64,000 nucleotides of DNA from Papio anubis (Eukaryota > Chordata > Mammalia > Primates > Cercopithecidae), in NCBI RefSeq assembly GCF_008728515.1, contig NC_044984.1, forward strand, positions 97,511,181 to 97,575,180, in the 5' to 3' direction. The position numbers and the translations under genes are program-made. The notes beneath the pieces are model-generated. The model was not told the origin of the DNA, searched no databases, and was given only the letters and a program-made list of their open reading frames with translations. Shown piece by piece: positions 1-10,605 of this stretch; positions within the stretch are counted from its first letter, which is position 1, and the number at the start of each line of letters is the position of its first letter.

Positions 1-731
1 CTCCATGGCTGAGATTGATACTTCTCTTCTATTATTCCATAATATCCACTGCATCCTTCTATCGTAGCACTCACCCCTCAGTGCTCTACCTACTGGTCTA
101 CTTCTAATCACTTCACCATTTACTGGTCATGTAATCTTGTTCAATCTTGTTGAATGACTGAAAGAATAAATGATGAGAAGGAGACTTTTGAACCTGTAGA
201 GTGCCAAGGCTATGAAATTATAAGTTTGCAACCATCTAACATATTGTGATAGCCACATTTGAGGAATTCAGCTTGACTCATCTTTTTTTTTTTTTTTTTT
301 TGAAAAGAGACTGGAAAACTTGTGGAGAAGGTGAAATTTGTTCAGTGCTTTATATTTACTCTTTCTTCCTGACCATAGGTGCCCTTGTTCTAGCCTCTTT
401 TCCTGTTTCTATTGTCCCTAAACTAAAGTCACACTGAGATACGAGTGGTAGTGGGTTACTGCTTTCAGTGTCCTTCCACCTTTAAAGGACTTCACTGAAA
501 CAAACATGTTTAGCCCAAAGGGAAACAAATATTTAGTAGATTTCAGGTCTGGCAACAAGGAAAAGAAGGAAGGTGCTTGGGGGTTGAGGCTTCCCTAACA
601 TCTCTCAACCCATATTAAGTTAAATAACCCAAATATTTTGCATGCAAAATGCCCCCACACTCTGGGGCATAGAGTAGGAACTCAACTAATTTGAGTTCTT
701 TTGTCCTAAAGTTTCAGTTTTAGGACTGAAA
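1..731. other. No recognised gene or repeat
   Basis: AT-rich unique-looking DNA. Apart from a T homopolymer near 283-301 I see no conserved reading frame, splice-flanked exon or familiar repeat. The short open frame starting at 246 is translated poly(T) and flanks. Confidence 0.5.
283..301. repeat. Poly(T) run
   Basis: About 19 uninterrupted T. It is not attached to a recognisable Alu or L1 end, so its origin is unclear. Such runs are usually length-variable. Confidence 0.8.
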
Positions 732-897
732 CTGTCTGGAGGCATTTGGGGTTGTTACAATTAAGGGGGTGTTACTGGCATCTAGTGGGTAGAGGGCTTT
801 GATATTGCTTACCATCGTATAGTGCACATATTAACCTCCTGACTCCACCAACAAAGAATCATCCAGGCCAAAGTGTCAATGGTGCTGAGTTTGAGAG
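732..897 (+). mobile_element. MER20 (hAT-Charlie non-autonomous DNA transposon)
   Basis: Contains the MER20 hallmarks in order: a GTCTGGAG start, the exact block CTGGCATCTAGTGGGTAGAG, then the AACAAAGAAT and GTCAATGGTGCTGAG blocks near the 3' end. The middle is diverged. MER20 copies are ancient, immobile, internally deleted hAT relatives; some have been reported as regulatory in endometrium, but nothing here shows activity. Confidence 0.85.
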
Positions 898-1338
898 AGT
901 TCGGTTTAAGGTAAGTGAAGTTTAATAATGGAAATTTGGAATATGCTAATTTCTTTCTAAGTGGAAATAATCTGCTTTTCCTAAATACTGGAATTCTTCC
1001 AATATATGTCTCATATGTGGTTTTGTGAACAGTTACATAGGATTCAGGGCATGGAAATGCCATTTCCAACCAGGTTGCACATTTATTTCGTCTCTTACAT
1101 GTCTCTTTTTGACAAATGGGGCCGTGTACATGAATGCTACTATACACTCAACAGTTTAGATTTTCTTGTTAAATTATAGTTTTTCTTTAAATAGACAATT
1201 GGTTGATTGATTTACTTTCATGAGGGTGTTTTCTGTTGAAAATCAGAAAATCTGCTAGAAAAATTCTAAAAACTAACAATTAAACAACTTGTAATACTGT
1301 GACTAGTGATTGTTCTTTCCCTCCTCGTAGAAAAAGAA
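898..1338. other. No recognised feature
   Basis: No repeat family or coding signal recognised. The minus-strand open frame at 809-1147 overlaps MER20 and has no recognisable domain. Confidence 0.4.
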
Positions 1339-1432
1339 TTATATATGTATTAATTTATATATATTTATATATATAATTATATATATTAATTTATATATAT
1401 AATTATATATATATAAAAACATATATATATGT
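1339..1432. repeat. (AT)n-rich microsatellite
   Basis: Alternating TA tracts interrupted by TTAATT blocks, self-complementary over most of the length and so able to extrude as hairpins. Confidence 0.9.
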
Positions 1433-1629
1433 TTTCCATTATTGTTAAAGTGTTTCAATAAAGTGGGAGACATTCTGTTGACAGGTTTAAAATGTTCAAA
1501 TACAACTTTGTGTTTTACATTTTAAAGAAAGGTCAATTTTAAATGGTGGGGATAGAAAGCCAGTGGGAGTTATGGCCATTTGTGGTGCACGGGAAGCGTG
1601 GCCTAAAGAGAAGGCCCCTCTTAATCTGA

Positions 1630-1805
1630 CAGTCCTCAAGATGTGGTCCCTGGAGCAGTGGCGGCATCAACATTTCCTGGGGATTTGTGAGAAATGCAAG
1701 TTCTCAGGCTCCACTCCAGACCCGCAGACTCACACACTCTGGGTTGGGGCCCAGCACACAAGCCCTCAAGGAGACTCTGATAAATATCAGAGTGTGGGAA
1801 CTGCA
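1630..1805 (+). mobile_element. MER5A (hAT-Charlie non-autonomous DNA transposon)
   Basis: Follows the MER5A consensus nearly end to end: TCCTCAAGATGTGGTCCCTG at the start, GAGAAATGCAAGTTCTCAGG in the middle, then ACTCTGGGTTGGGGCCCAGC and AACAAGCC-like sequence. A few small indels. Confidence 0.88.
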
Positions 1806-1965
1806 GACCTAAACTCTTTCACTTCTGCTTATATCATGTGGGCAAGTTATTTACCTTCTCTACCCCTCAGCTTCTTCTTTGTATATTTGTCCCCTTGCAT
1901 GAGAATGCAAGGAGACTTAGATATAAAGGTGCTTTGTAAACTGAAAAGCATAATGCAGTATTATT
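1806..1965 (+). mobile_element. MIR SINE, 3' half
   Basis: MIR core features: GGGCAAGTTATTTACCTTCTCTA (matching the 'caagttacttaacctctctg' block), a CAGCTTCTT block, and GGTGCTTTGTAAA near the end. Directly abuts MER5A. Confidence 0.7.
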
Positions 1966-2804
1966 AATCCATGACAAATCAGAATTAGAATCAATGCTGT
2001 TGAGGACAGAAGGCCTGGACCTCACTTTCAAATGTGTCCTTGACTTTTTCTGTTTGTTACCCCAAAGCAGACATGTCCACCCAGGGACAGTGGCTCAGGC
2101 CATTTACCAATCAGATAGAGGATTCATGGAAATGACTCAGTGTTTACCAGGGTAAGCAAGAAAACTTGCAAGCCGTGCAAAAAAGGCACGCCCAACCAAC
2201 TAACGAGTGTTACATCCTGGCATAATTGTATCTCAATGTACTTGGTCTTTGCCGTGACCAATTGTACACTGAACTTCAGTCTCCCTGATAAAGTCTCAGA
2301 ACTAAAAATACACTGTAAAAACGGCATTGCGTTCTGGCTGGTCACACATCATCCTGCAAAAAGGGAATAAAGTATTTATGTTAATCTCTAAATTCATATT
2401 TTCAAAATTAATCTCTCACATTACTATTTCCTTCTTCATTGCTAGGCTGCCATGCAATAAATGCTCTCAAATTGTGGAACTGCAGTTGAAACCCTAAAGA
2501 GTCAGTGGGTTATCTTTATTGTGACCATAAAATAACTTGGAAATCTTTTTGTGTTCCAGTTACAGTTTCAACATGATATTATAAGACTCGTTGCCTTTCT
2601 CCACACCCCAATTGCAGTTTAGCAAAGCCACCATATACTGGAAGCTAAGAATTCTAAGCTATTTTATTTTCTCTGTCACATTAAAGTCAAAAGAGCATCT
2701 TAGAAAATTGTGTAAACAATGAAGTAAAATCATTGTAAATGTTGTTTCTATTTAGAGCCTATAGAGAAGGTAGTAATTTATTTATCCATGGCTAGTTTTG
2801 GTCT
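1966..2804. other. No recognised feature
   Basis: Unique-looking. Overlapping open frames on both strands at 2124-2370 have no recognisable domain and match only each other's antisense. The AATAAA at about 2367 has no gene context. Confidence 0.4.
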
Positions 2805-2940
2805 CAGTACTCATCTATAAAAGCAGAATCTCATTACACGCTTCCCGGAGTTGTTTGAGAATTTAATAAGATGGTAAGATGTTTAGTACATGTAAAGGAT
2901 TTAGTGCAGTAGTTGAAACATAGTATGTGTTCATTTAAGA
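2805..2940 (+). mobile_element. MIR SINE fragment
   Basis: CATCTATAAAA, GTTGTTTGAGAATTTAATAAGATG, ACATGTAAAGGATTTAGTGCAGTAG and CATAGTATGTGTTCA parallel the 3' half of MIR in order. Confidence 0.7.
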
Positions 2941-3479
2941 ACATACATACTTATTGCCAAAAGTTAGTTCAAAGACCCAGGCTTGCTTTTGTCAACAAAG
3001 AGGGACTTCTCCCAATTCTACCCACAGCATTTGGACTTTCTTGGTAAGGGACTGGATTCACTTATGGAAATCATAAAAACAGTGATGGGTTTATATAAAA
3101 CTGTAGCTTGTTTTGGTCTCAATCATCTGCACAGGTAGCACATGAGCATAAGTTCAGTCATGGGGTGCTTTGGACTTGGCTTTTGGGTTATAAAAGAACA
3201 TTTGTGAAACAATAGATCGATATGTGAACATATTATTGCACCTCTGATAAGGAGAGTCAAATGGAGCAAATTTTTACTGCCAAAATGGGGTGCTGATCAA
3301 CGTGTCCTTTGCCTCCTGATGAAATATAAATGTGGGAAGATAAGGAACCTGCCTTGGTCAGGATGTCGTAGAGATTCCTGGCCAATCTTAGTCGTTCACT
3401 GACACTGCAATATGCCTCTCCCTAACATGTCTTCCAAATGTCTAATTCCAGCAAGGGTTGTTAATAAAAAATAGTGATG
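2941..3479. other. No recognised feature
   Basis: No coding or repeat signal recognised. Confidence 0.4.
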
Positions 3480-3778
3480 ATTCATTGAGTACTCACCCTG
3501 TGCCAACAAAGTACTCTCACCAGTTTAGCTAGTGAACATTTGCTGCTGCATGGAGGCACTGTGCAACATGCTAGGGATTCAACAAGACATACGAAAATCC
3601 CAGTCTCTCATCCTCACTCATTAGGTTCTTTATCTATTGTAGTCTTCACTGTAGGAAGGTATTTTTCTCCCCATTTCATAACTGAGAACGATGAGTTTCA
3701 GAAAGATAAAGTACCTTGCTTACGATCACACTGTGAGTGCATGTCAGAGACCGGATTCAAATCTAGGCTTGCCTAATT
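3480..3778 (-). mobile_element. MIR SINE, antisense, possibly two overlapping fragments
   Basis: The right part (about 3636-3776) is clear antisense MIR: CCCCATTTCATAACTGAGAACGATGAG, ACCTTGCTTACGATCACACTGTGAG, GATTCAAATCTAGGCTTGCCT. The left part carries two 'tgtgcca/ctgtgc'-like tails, so it may be a second copy or an internal duplication. Confidence 0.7.
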
Positions 3779-4250
3779 CTTTTTTAAATTTAATTTTGTC
3801 TTTTAATTGACTTATGATAATTGTACATATTTATGGGATACATAGGGAAACATATTTGTTTCCATACATATATAGTAATCAGATCTGGGTAATTAGCATA
3901 TCCATCATCTCAAATAGTTTTCATTTCTTTGTGTTAGGGACTTCAATATCCTTCTTGCTATTTGAAACTACATAATATAGTATTGTTAACCATAGTCATC
4001 CTACAATGCTATAGAACACTGGAATTTATACTTCTTGTCTAGCTCTAAGTTTGTTTTATCTTTTAACAAATTTCTCCTTATCTCCCCTTCTTCCTACTTT
4101 TTCCAGCCTTTCTAGCCTCTAGTGTCCTCTGTTCTACTTTCTAATTCCATGAGATCACTATTTTTTTAGATTCCACATGAGTGAGAATGTGCGGTTTGTA
4201 ACATTCTGTTTCTGGCTTATTTTGTTTAATAGATCCTGTTATATTCATAT
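3779..4250 (-). mobile_element. L1 3' end (L1MA/L1PB-type), antisense
   Basis: Reverse complement of an older L1 3' UTR: ACATATTTATGGGATACATAG, GGGTAATTAGCATATCCATCA, TTTCTTTGTGTTAGGGAC, CATAGTCATCCTACAATGCTATAGAACACT, then CCACATGAGTGAGAATGTGCGG. The element's 3' tail is at the low-coordinate side. 5'-truncated, without coding potential. Confidence 0.88.
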
Positions 4251-4414
4251 TGGCATGCTGTCCCCAACTATATTTAGTGTTTAGCCCTTTTTGTCATGAG
4301 AATTCTAAACTCTGCTCTTTCAAGGAAGCAGTCACAGATCCAGTGTGACTCTTTGCTCTGAATTTTATTTAAACCTTGTCTCAGGATTTAAACGATAGCT
4401 GCCATCTATCCATG

Positions 4415-4650
4415 GGTTACTTATTGCATTCCAGGCATCATGGATCTTTTGCTTACATTTCCCCGTTTAACCTTCACGTCAATCCAGTGAGGGAAGTGTT
4501 TCTGCCTGTTGCTATCTGTATCTGCAAGTGAGGAAACTGAAACCCAAGAGTTAAGTAAGTGAAAATGTTTGAATTCAAACCTAGTTCTCTGATTTTGCAC
4601 ACTGGATTTGCTTTCCATAGTGGCAGAGGGTAGAGGTGAAGAAGAATAAT
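4415..4650 (-). mobile_element. MIR SINE, antisense
   Basis: GCAAGTGAGGAAACTGAAACCCAAGAG preceded by a CATTTCCCC...AACCTTCACG block and followed by GAATTCAAACCTAGTTCTCTG: the antisense MIR order. The minus-strand open frame at 4421-4696 is spurious. Confidence 0.75.
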
Positions 4651-4764
4651 GTGATTCTGGATTATTATTTCCTTCCAGTATATTCAATGAAGGCAACCTG
4701 AGTATAGCTCTGATTTGTAAATAAAAACATTGAAGTTTAAAATTCTTACTCCCCAGCTTATCAG

Positions 4765-4890
4765 CCTTATAGTCTTGGAAAACTTAGGTTCATTCTTCTC
4801 ATCTACCAAACAAAGCTAAGCATACTTTCTACTGTTACTATAAGGATTAAATGAGATAATTTATGTAAAAATCCTTTGTGAATTATAAAT
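4765..4890 (+). mobile_element. MIR SINE fragment
   Basis: CTTGGAAAACTTAGGTTCATTCTTCTCATCTACC followed by ATAAGGATTAAATGAGATAATTTATGTAAA, the characteristic MIR 3' half. Confidence 0.75.
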
Positions 4891-5039
4891 CAAAGAGGAA
4901 AGTGAGACATTAGATACTTGAGTGTCCTTAAATTTGTAAGTTGGGGGTATGAATTTACAATCCTAACAAGCTAGTGTTTTCTTGCCCCCAGCCTCAAGGC
5001 AGCTCATGCCTGGAGGGAACTGTTAGCACTTTCCTTGCC

Positions 5040-5215
5040 ACTACAATGATCTTGTATGTGCCTGCCTTCCTCACTTCACAGCAAAAATCTGGAGAACAGG
5101 CACCATGACTTATTCATGTCTTTCTATCTCCAGTGCCTGGTACACACACCAAAAGGAGACCCTTAATAAATATTTTGAAGAATGAATGAATGAAACAATG
5201 AATGCATGAATGAAT
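5040..5215 (+). mobile_element. L2 LINE 3' end
   Basis: AGGCACCATGACTTATTCATGTC, CTCCAGTGCCTGGTACA, TTAATAAATATTTTGAAGAATGAATGAATG: the L2 3' terminus with its short ATGA/TGAA tail. Confidence 0.85.
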
Positions 5216-5704
5216 TGCATTATCTATTTGAAGGTGAGAGTGTGAGGGAAACATCAAGCCCTGGTAACTTGTCCTCAGGTTCTGCTACTAACTAATGGCA
5301 TGAGCACCGTTAGCCATCAGAGATGGTCCAAGATTCATATGGACCTTTCGCATATGGGAGTATTATATCTCTTTAAGTACCTGAAACTATGAAAATACTA
5401 GCTTTTATACTATCAGATGGTATGCCTTAGATTTATGAATTTATGGAAATTAAAGTATTTAATACTTTACATTTCTGTGATTTAAACCTACACATTCTTA
5501 AAGATTTAGCCTTGATTTAGCCTATAAAATGGGTGGCCACATGCCCCAAGTTGCCCAAAAAGTCCACGTTTTTAATCTCCTGTCCTAGGGTAATTATTAG
5601 TTCTCCTTTCATTCTCAAAAATGTTTTGTCTTAGACAATTAAAGATAAATGGACATGGATATAACTTGCCAGATTTCTCTGCTCCCACTAGACATTGGAG
5701 GGAG

Positions 5705-5975
5705 CAGTATCGTTAAATGATTAGGAGTATATGGGCTTTGAGGTCTAACAGCCTGGATTTTAGTACTGTTCTCTTTATTTACTAGCTGTGTAATCTTGGG
5801 TGCATTATTAACCTTTTTAGATGTTATTAATAATTACTATTATTAAAAAGAGGTTAATAACAGTATCTACTTCAGCAGTCATTGTGATGATTAAATGAGA
5901 TAAAACATGAGAAGGAGGAGCAGAAGGCCTAGTGTGCAATAACGACTCAATAGCTGTTGATTATCAGCTATGAAT
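5705..5975 (+). mobile_element. Near-complete MIR SINE
   Basis: Runs from the tRNA-derived part (AGCAGTATCGTTAAATGATTAGGAG, GGATTTTAGTACTG) through the core (ACTAGCTGTGTAATCTTGGG) to TGATGATTAAATGAGATAAA and a CTCAATAGCTG tail. A short AT hairpin lies inside it (see findings). Confidence 0.85.
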
Positions 5976-6169
5976 GTAGTTTTTCCCCTCATTTTTGTCC
6001 CGTTGAGTTGGAGCACATCCACTAATAAAGGTATTTGGCTGTATCTGGACCTATGCCTGGGAGAAGAGCTCGGGAAACAGGCTATGGTGGCAGACAAAAA
6101 TGTGGTGGTAAGTGGCTTGTAAATGATAAGGGCTCATGATCTGGCAGATCAAGATAACTTTCCAGAGAA

Positions 6170-6330
6170 TGGAATCATTGTCCCATGTCTGTCTTCCTCC
6201 CAATCAGCTATATGCCCCATGAGGAGAGGGACTATATCTGACTTTTTAACCATTAAAAATTAGATTCTGAGCACCTAGCCCAACACCTGGCATATATGAA
6301 ACATTTAATAGATATTAATTGGAAAGGTAA
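6170..6330 (+). mobile_element. L2 LINE 3' end
   Basis: CCCCATGAGGAGAGGGACTATATCTG, CACCTAGCCCAACACCTGGCATAT, then an ACATTTAATAGATATT tail: degenerate L2 3' UTR. Confidence 0.75.
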
Positions 6331-6683
6331 ATAAATTAGGATAGAGTCTTCAATTCACATATATTTATGCACATATATGAAGCCACCATTTCTTGTCTTT
6401 TACCTCCAAGCCAACCACTGCCCTTTATGATATAAAGACTTAGGCAATCAGTTTTGCCAGCTCAATCCAAGCTTGGCCTTTGGCCCTGTTGTTGGTTGAA
6501 GATATTTGATATGGTGGTACAACTCTTGGTTTCTTCTGCTTCTGAGGAAATCGGCCATCTCACTGAATTATCAAATGAGGAGTCCCCACAGCACTGGAGA
6601 CTGGCAAAAAGGGATGGCAGAGAAGTACAAAAGACATGGAAGAGCTATTTCTTGTATTCCCAGGGCATACATACTTAACTTAT

Positions 6684-7080
6684 GAATAATCTTTTATGGA
6701 GCACCTGCTATGTGTTGAGCACTATATTCTGCATAGGAGATGCAGATATGAAGAAGACAAGGTCCCTGTTGAGAAGTTGAGTTCAAGGGACAGATAAGGA
6801 GTGTTCTGGGGCAAGGTGTTAAGTGTAATAATAGAAGCTCACATAAGACATAATAGAAGCATAGAGTGAGGACTGGGGAGATAATTAGTTCTGCATGTGA
6901 GCATTGTGGAAGGCCTTATGGAGGAGGAGACACCTGAATAAAGTCTAAAGAGCAGATTTGCAAAATGAATAAACAGAAGGGACATAGGCATAGGTAAAGA
7001 GATAATCATTTGCAGAGGGATGGGATGAACAATGCTAACAGTGTGGGAAGTGATCAAGAACATGCTAGAGGTAAGAATGC
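6684..7080 (-). mobile_element. L2 LINE, antisense 3' region
   Basis: Begins with TTATGGAGCACCTGCTATGTG and ATGCAGATATGAAGAAGACAAGGTCCCTG (antisense L2 tail) and continues into GGAAGGCCTTATGGAGGAGGAGACACCTGAATAAAGTC, antisense of the upstream L2 3' region. Confidence 0.7.
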
Positions 7081-7124
7081 TTCAATCATCAGAGGTAGAA
7101 GTGAGAAAGGGGAGGGAGACACCG

Positions 7125-7265
7125 GTGCCTTAATATATCAATTGCTTGACTTAAGGAACATAGATTTATTTCTCTGTGCTTCACTTTTTTTATCAATAAG
7201 ATGGGGATAATAAAATACCAACATCATGGGATATTTGTGAGAATTAAATGAAATAAACATCAGTT
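7125..7265 (+). mobile_element. MIR SINE fragment
   Basis: TTCTCTGTGCTTCACTTTTTTTATCAATAAGATGGGGATAATAAAATACCAACATCATGG and GAGAATTAAATGAAATAAAC follow the MIR 3' half closely. Confidence 0.82.
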
Positions 7266-7435
7266 ATATTATGATTACTATGATTATTATTACTATATCT
7301 GTGATTACTATAATGATTATTACTATAATAATTATTCTATTATAGCATATTATATACCATACAATTTATACATTTTTAACATATAACATGTATTATATAC
7401 TATAATAAAATTATTATTATTATAAATTGCTTTTT
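7258..7435. repeat. AT-rich ATTACTAT/ATTATT low-complexity tract
   Basis: Degenerate runs of ATTACTATGATTATTATTACTAT and TATTAT following the MIR 3' end; probably microsatellite growth from the MIR tail. Confidence 0.75.
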
Positions 7436-8981
7436 AGAAGACTCCTGCATTTGAAGAGGTAGTAGAATGCTCACAGATTGACAGAGATAAGGATGATGGT
7501 TTCTAAGTATAAGTAATTTACATCAAAAACCTCAGCCAACACAAATGCTCTAGAAGTTAGTGGATTAAATACTTTGTGCTGTGGTCAAAATCCTAAATTT
7601 CTTGGGACACCCAATGGCAAAATCATTTAAGTCAGTTAAAGTGATAGAAATGTAGATTTACGCAAATCTCACTTTCAAATAGTTCCCAAGATGCCTTATC
7701 TGTATAGAGTGGAAATTTAAAACCAGGGTAAATGTATATTAAGATAATGAGAATGGACAATGTTCTTTTTTATCACATTCAGGCAGAGATCATAACCAAT
7801 GGATCTTCATAGAAGTAAAAATAATCTATTCTTGAACTTATTTATTAAAAATAAAAGCTTAATTCTCATTTCAAAAATGACTACAGATGGTGATTTACCA
7901 AAGAGGAGAGACAAGAGCAGAGCTGAGCCATTGACTTGTCCTGGTCAGCAGGCTGAATAAAAGCCTTGCCTTGGGGCTTTGGAGTAGGGCAGCAATGTCT
8001 TAGGAAAGACAGTATGCAAAGGAAGATTGTTTCACTGGAGTTTCCATGAAATCCAGGAACACTGAGATGAATCAAATTGGAGTGTCCTTAGTCTGCATGA
8101 CTTCCGTGCCATTTGGGCATGGAAGAATAGACAGTCAGCATGCAGAGAAGAGAGGGAGCTTCATTACCTGACTTTGTAGGCCAACACTGGTGGGCTGTGC
8201 CCAGTGACCACCCTATCATTATCCCAAGTATCCTACAGGAATGTGATCCTCCACTCACTCACTTTCAGGTATTTCTCATGTGTGACGTCTGATTCACACG
8301 ACCCTGATGTTCAACAACTGCTACTCCCAAGAGTTTGAAATTCTACTCAGACTAGATGAAAAGATTAGGCCCTGCAAGTTTTTGTGACTTTATCTATGTC
8401 ATTGTATTTTGTTACCTAAGTCATTTGTATTTCAACTCAGCAAGAAAGACTAATAACACAAATACTTTAACATTTTTTTAAGAGATTATTCGGGTTGAAC
8501 AAACCATTTAGATGATAGGTTCTGATTTTTACTTATGTGAAAAATTGCCTTATCCTTTACCTCATTTTGTTATGTGTAGACATAGCCCTTGTCTCTGCGG
8601 AAGGTAGCCATGGCACTATTGTTTTTTTCTGCAAAATTCTGTGAAAAAGCTGTACAAAAGTATTTAGATGGTAATAGACAGTAGAATTGGGGCCAGACTA
8701 GAAGAAGAATTGTGGCTGCAGTTTGAAATGCTTTGAACTCTCAAGGCAATGAGCCAGTGGGGTGCAAACAACTTTGATTTTCCTTTTTCCCAGCTCTTCT
8801 CTCTGCGTGTTTCCGTCTGTGACTACTTCCCCCAAGTTAAAAAGGAAAGGGCAGTGATATGTGGTAGGGTTCATGGCCACTGCATTTCAGAATTCACTGG
8901 AAAGGAGAGCCAACAATCCTGACATGCAGAGCAATAGGCTTTCTGCATGGGCAATGTAGGGTAAGGTTTCAGCCATTATTA
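7436..8981. other. About 1.5 kb with no recognised feature
   Basis: No repeat family I can name. Open frames at 7881-8075 and 8698-8880 on the minus strand are short and unrecognised. Candidate unique sequence for conservation testing. Confidence 0.4.
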
Positions 8982-9690
8982 TATTCATTCATTCATTCAT
9001 TCATTCATTTGACAAATATTTATTAAGTATCTACTATGTATCAGGTCCTATACAGCTTTTGGGAATTCAGGGGTACACCAGACAGAAATGAAACAGGGAG
9101 GGATGATAGGGAGTGTTGGTACAGAGTTGCAATTTTAATAGGATTATCAGGAAAGACCTCATCGATAAAATAATATTTTTATAAAAATTTGAAGGAGGTA
9201 GGAGAGCAAATCATATGGCTATCTTCAGAAAGAACATTTCAGGCAGGAGGAATGTGAGGGCTGAGGCTCTGGCTTAGAAACCTTCCCAGTACAGTTAAGA
9301 AACAGCAAGGTCTAGAGCAGGGACAGTTGGGTATTAAGAGTGTCAGAGAGTTTATGACAGGAGGGTCTTGCAGATCAATATAGGGACTTTGGTTTTTTAC
9401 TACGAATAAGTTAGGAAGTCCTTGGAGGATGTGGGCAAAGGAGGCACATGAGCTGCCTTGCATCCTAGTGGGATATCAGTCTGATGGCTGCGTGGAGGCT
9501 ATATGAAGAGGGGCAAGGGTAAGAGGCAGGGATACTAGTTAAGAAGCTGCTACAGAGGCAGGGGGAATAGTTAAGAAGCTGCTACAAAGAAACAATGGTG
9601 GTTTGGACCAGGCTGTTGGTAGTGAAGTCATGAGAAGTGGCTAAATTCTGGATATATTTAAGTGGAAATGATGCTTACAGGGGCTTCTAC
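8982..9690 (-). mobile_element. L2 LINE, long antisense 3' region
   Basis: Starts with an ATTC tetranucleotide run (8982-9009) and ACAAATATTTATTAAGTATCTACTATG (antisense L2 tail), then a long diverged region whose order (AGGAAAGACCTC, ATTTCAGGCAGGAGGAATG, GGACTTTGG, GGTTTGGACCAGG, TTCTGGATATATTTA) is that of a widespread ancient family I take to be L2. The family call for the distal half is from memory and less sure. Confidence 0.65.
9523..9586. repeat. 32-bp tandem duplication
   Basis: Units 9523-9554 and 9555-9586 both start GAGGCAGG and end TAGTTAAGAAGCTGCTACA; I count 29 of 32 matching positions. It lies within the L2-like element. Confidence 0.9.
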
Positions 9691-10130
9691 AGAAACTGAT
9701 GCAAGTCAGGGGAGGTTAGTGGAGTAAAATTTTGGAATTTTCAGAGAATTTATCATGGTTGGTGTGGGCTTAGCACCTGCCTTGCAATGCTAGTGACCCA
9801 CACCCATCCTAGAGTGAGGAGGTTACCTAAGGAAAAATTCAGCCAGTTGGCAAATGTTTGCAAACAAGCCATTGCAGGCAGGGAGCGCTGAAGGCTTCAG
9901 TGGCATTCAGATCCACAAATTGACTGGGTGAGAAGCAGGCTGCGAGCTTTAGCAGATGGCAGGAAGTCAGTTCCCAAGATCATACTGGGGTAATCCCATG
10001 CATGGTTGACCCTGCGTTGGGTGAGAGAAGGCATCTGATTTGAAGAGAAATAGGCAAAAAGTATGACCTGAGAAAGTAGACCCTTACTCGCTAACCAAAA
10101 TGACTACTTAAGGAGCTTGGTGAGAAAGAC
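9691..10130. other. No recognised feature
   Basis: Comparatively GC-richer stretch, no family recognised. Confidence 0.35.
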
Positions 10131-10189
10131 TGAATAAAAAAGAAGAAAGAAAAGAGAGAAAAGAGAGAAAGAGAGAAAGAGAGAAAGAG

Positions 10190-10255
<66 letters not shown>

Positions 10256-10263
10256 CAAGCAAG
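10131..10263. repeat. (AAAG)n microsatellite
   Basis: AGAG/AAAG mixed tract becoming a pure GAAA array from about 10191 to 10254 (some 16 units), ending in GCAAGCAAGC. All purine on the plus strand. The poly-Phe/Ser/Leu minus-strand open frame here is its translation, not a gene. Likely length-polymorphic. Confidence 0.95.
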
Positions 10264-10282
10264 CTATGTTTAATGCTTAGAC

Positions 10283-10605
10283 GTGTGTTTCCCAATATGG
10301 TAGCCATTAGCCATTTGTGGCTATTGTGCACTTGAAAAATGGATTGAGATGTATTGAAATTGTAAACTACATATGGATTTCAAAGTATAGTAACACTATA
10401 AAATATCACTTTAATAAATTTTATGTTGATTACATGCTGAGATGATAATGTACTGGACAAATATTAAATAAATATATAAACATATATTATTAAAATTATT
10501 TTTACTATTTCTTTTTATTTAAAAGATTAACTATCAGAGAACTTAAAATTATACATATGGCTCACATGTACTCACATTACATTTCCATTGGGTAGAACTG
10601 TTTTA
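10283..10605. mobile_element. hAT-Charlie-like DNA transposon fragment
   Basis: GTGTTTCCCAATATGGTAGCCATTAGCC, TTTGTGGCTATTGTGCACTTGAAA, GATTACATGCTGAGATGATAATG, and an end at TTTCCATTGGGTAGAACTG match the abundant MER family whose ends read 'tccaatagaa' and 'ggtagccac'. I recognise the family but cannot name the subfamily safely, so I leave orientation open. Confidence 0.7.

Noticed and set aside
10104..10331. 75-codon minus-strand frame resembling a hydrophobic membrane protein
   Set aside because: It is the translation of the AAAG microsatellite (FLSFFLSF...).
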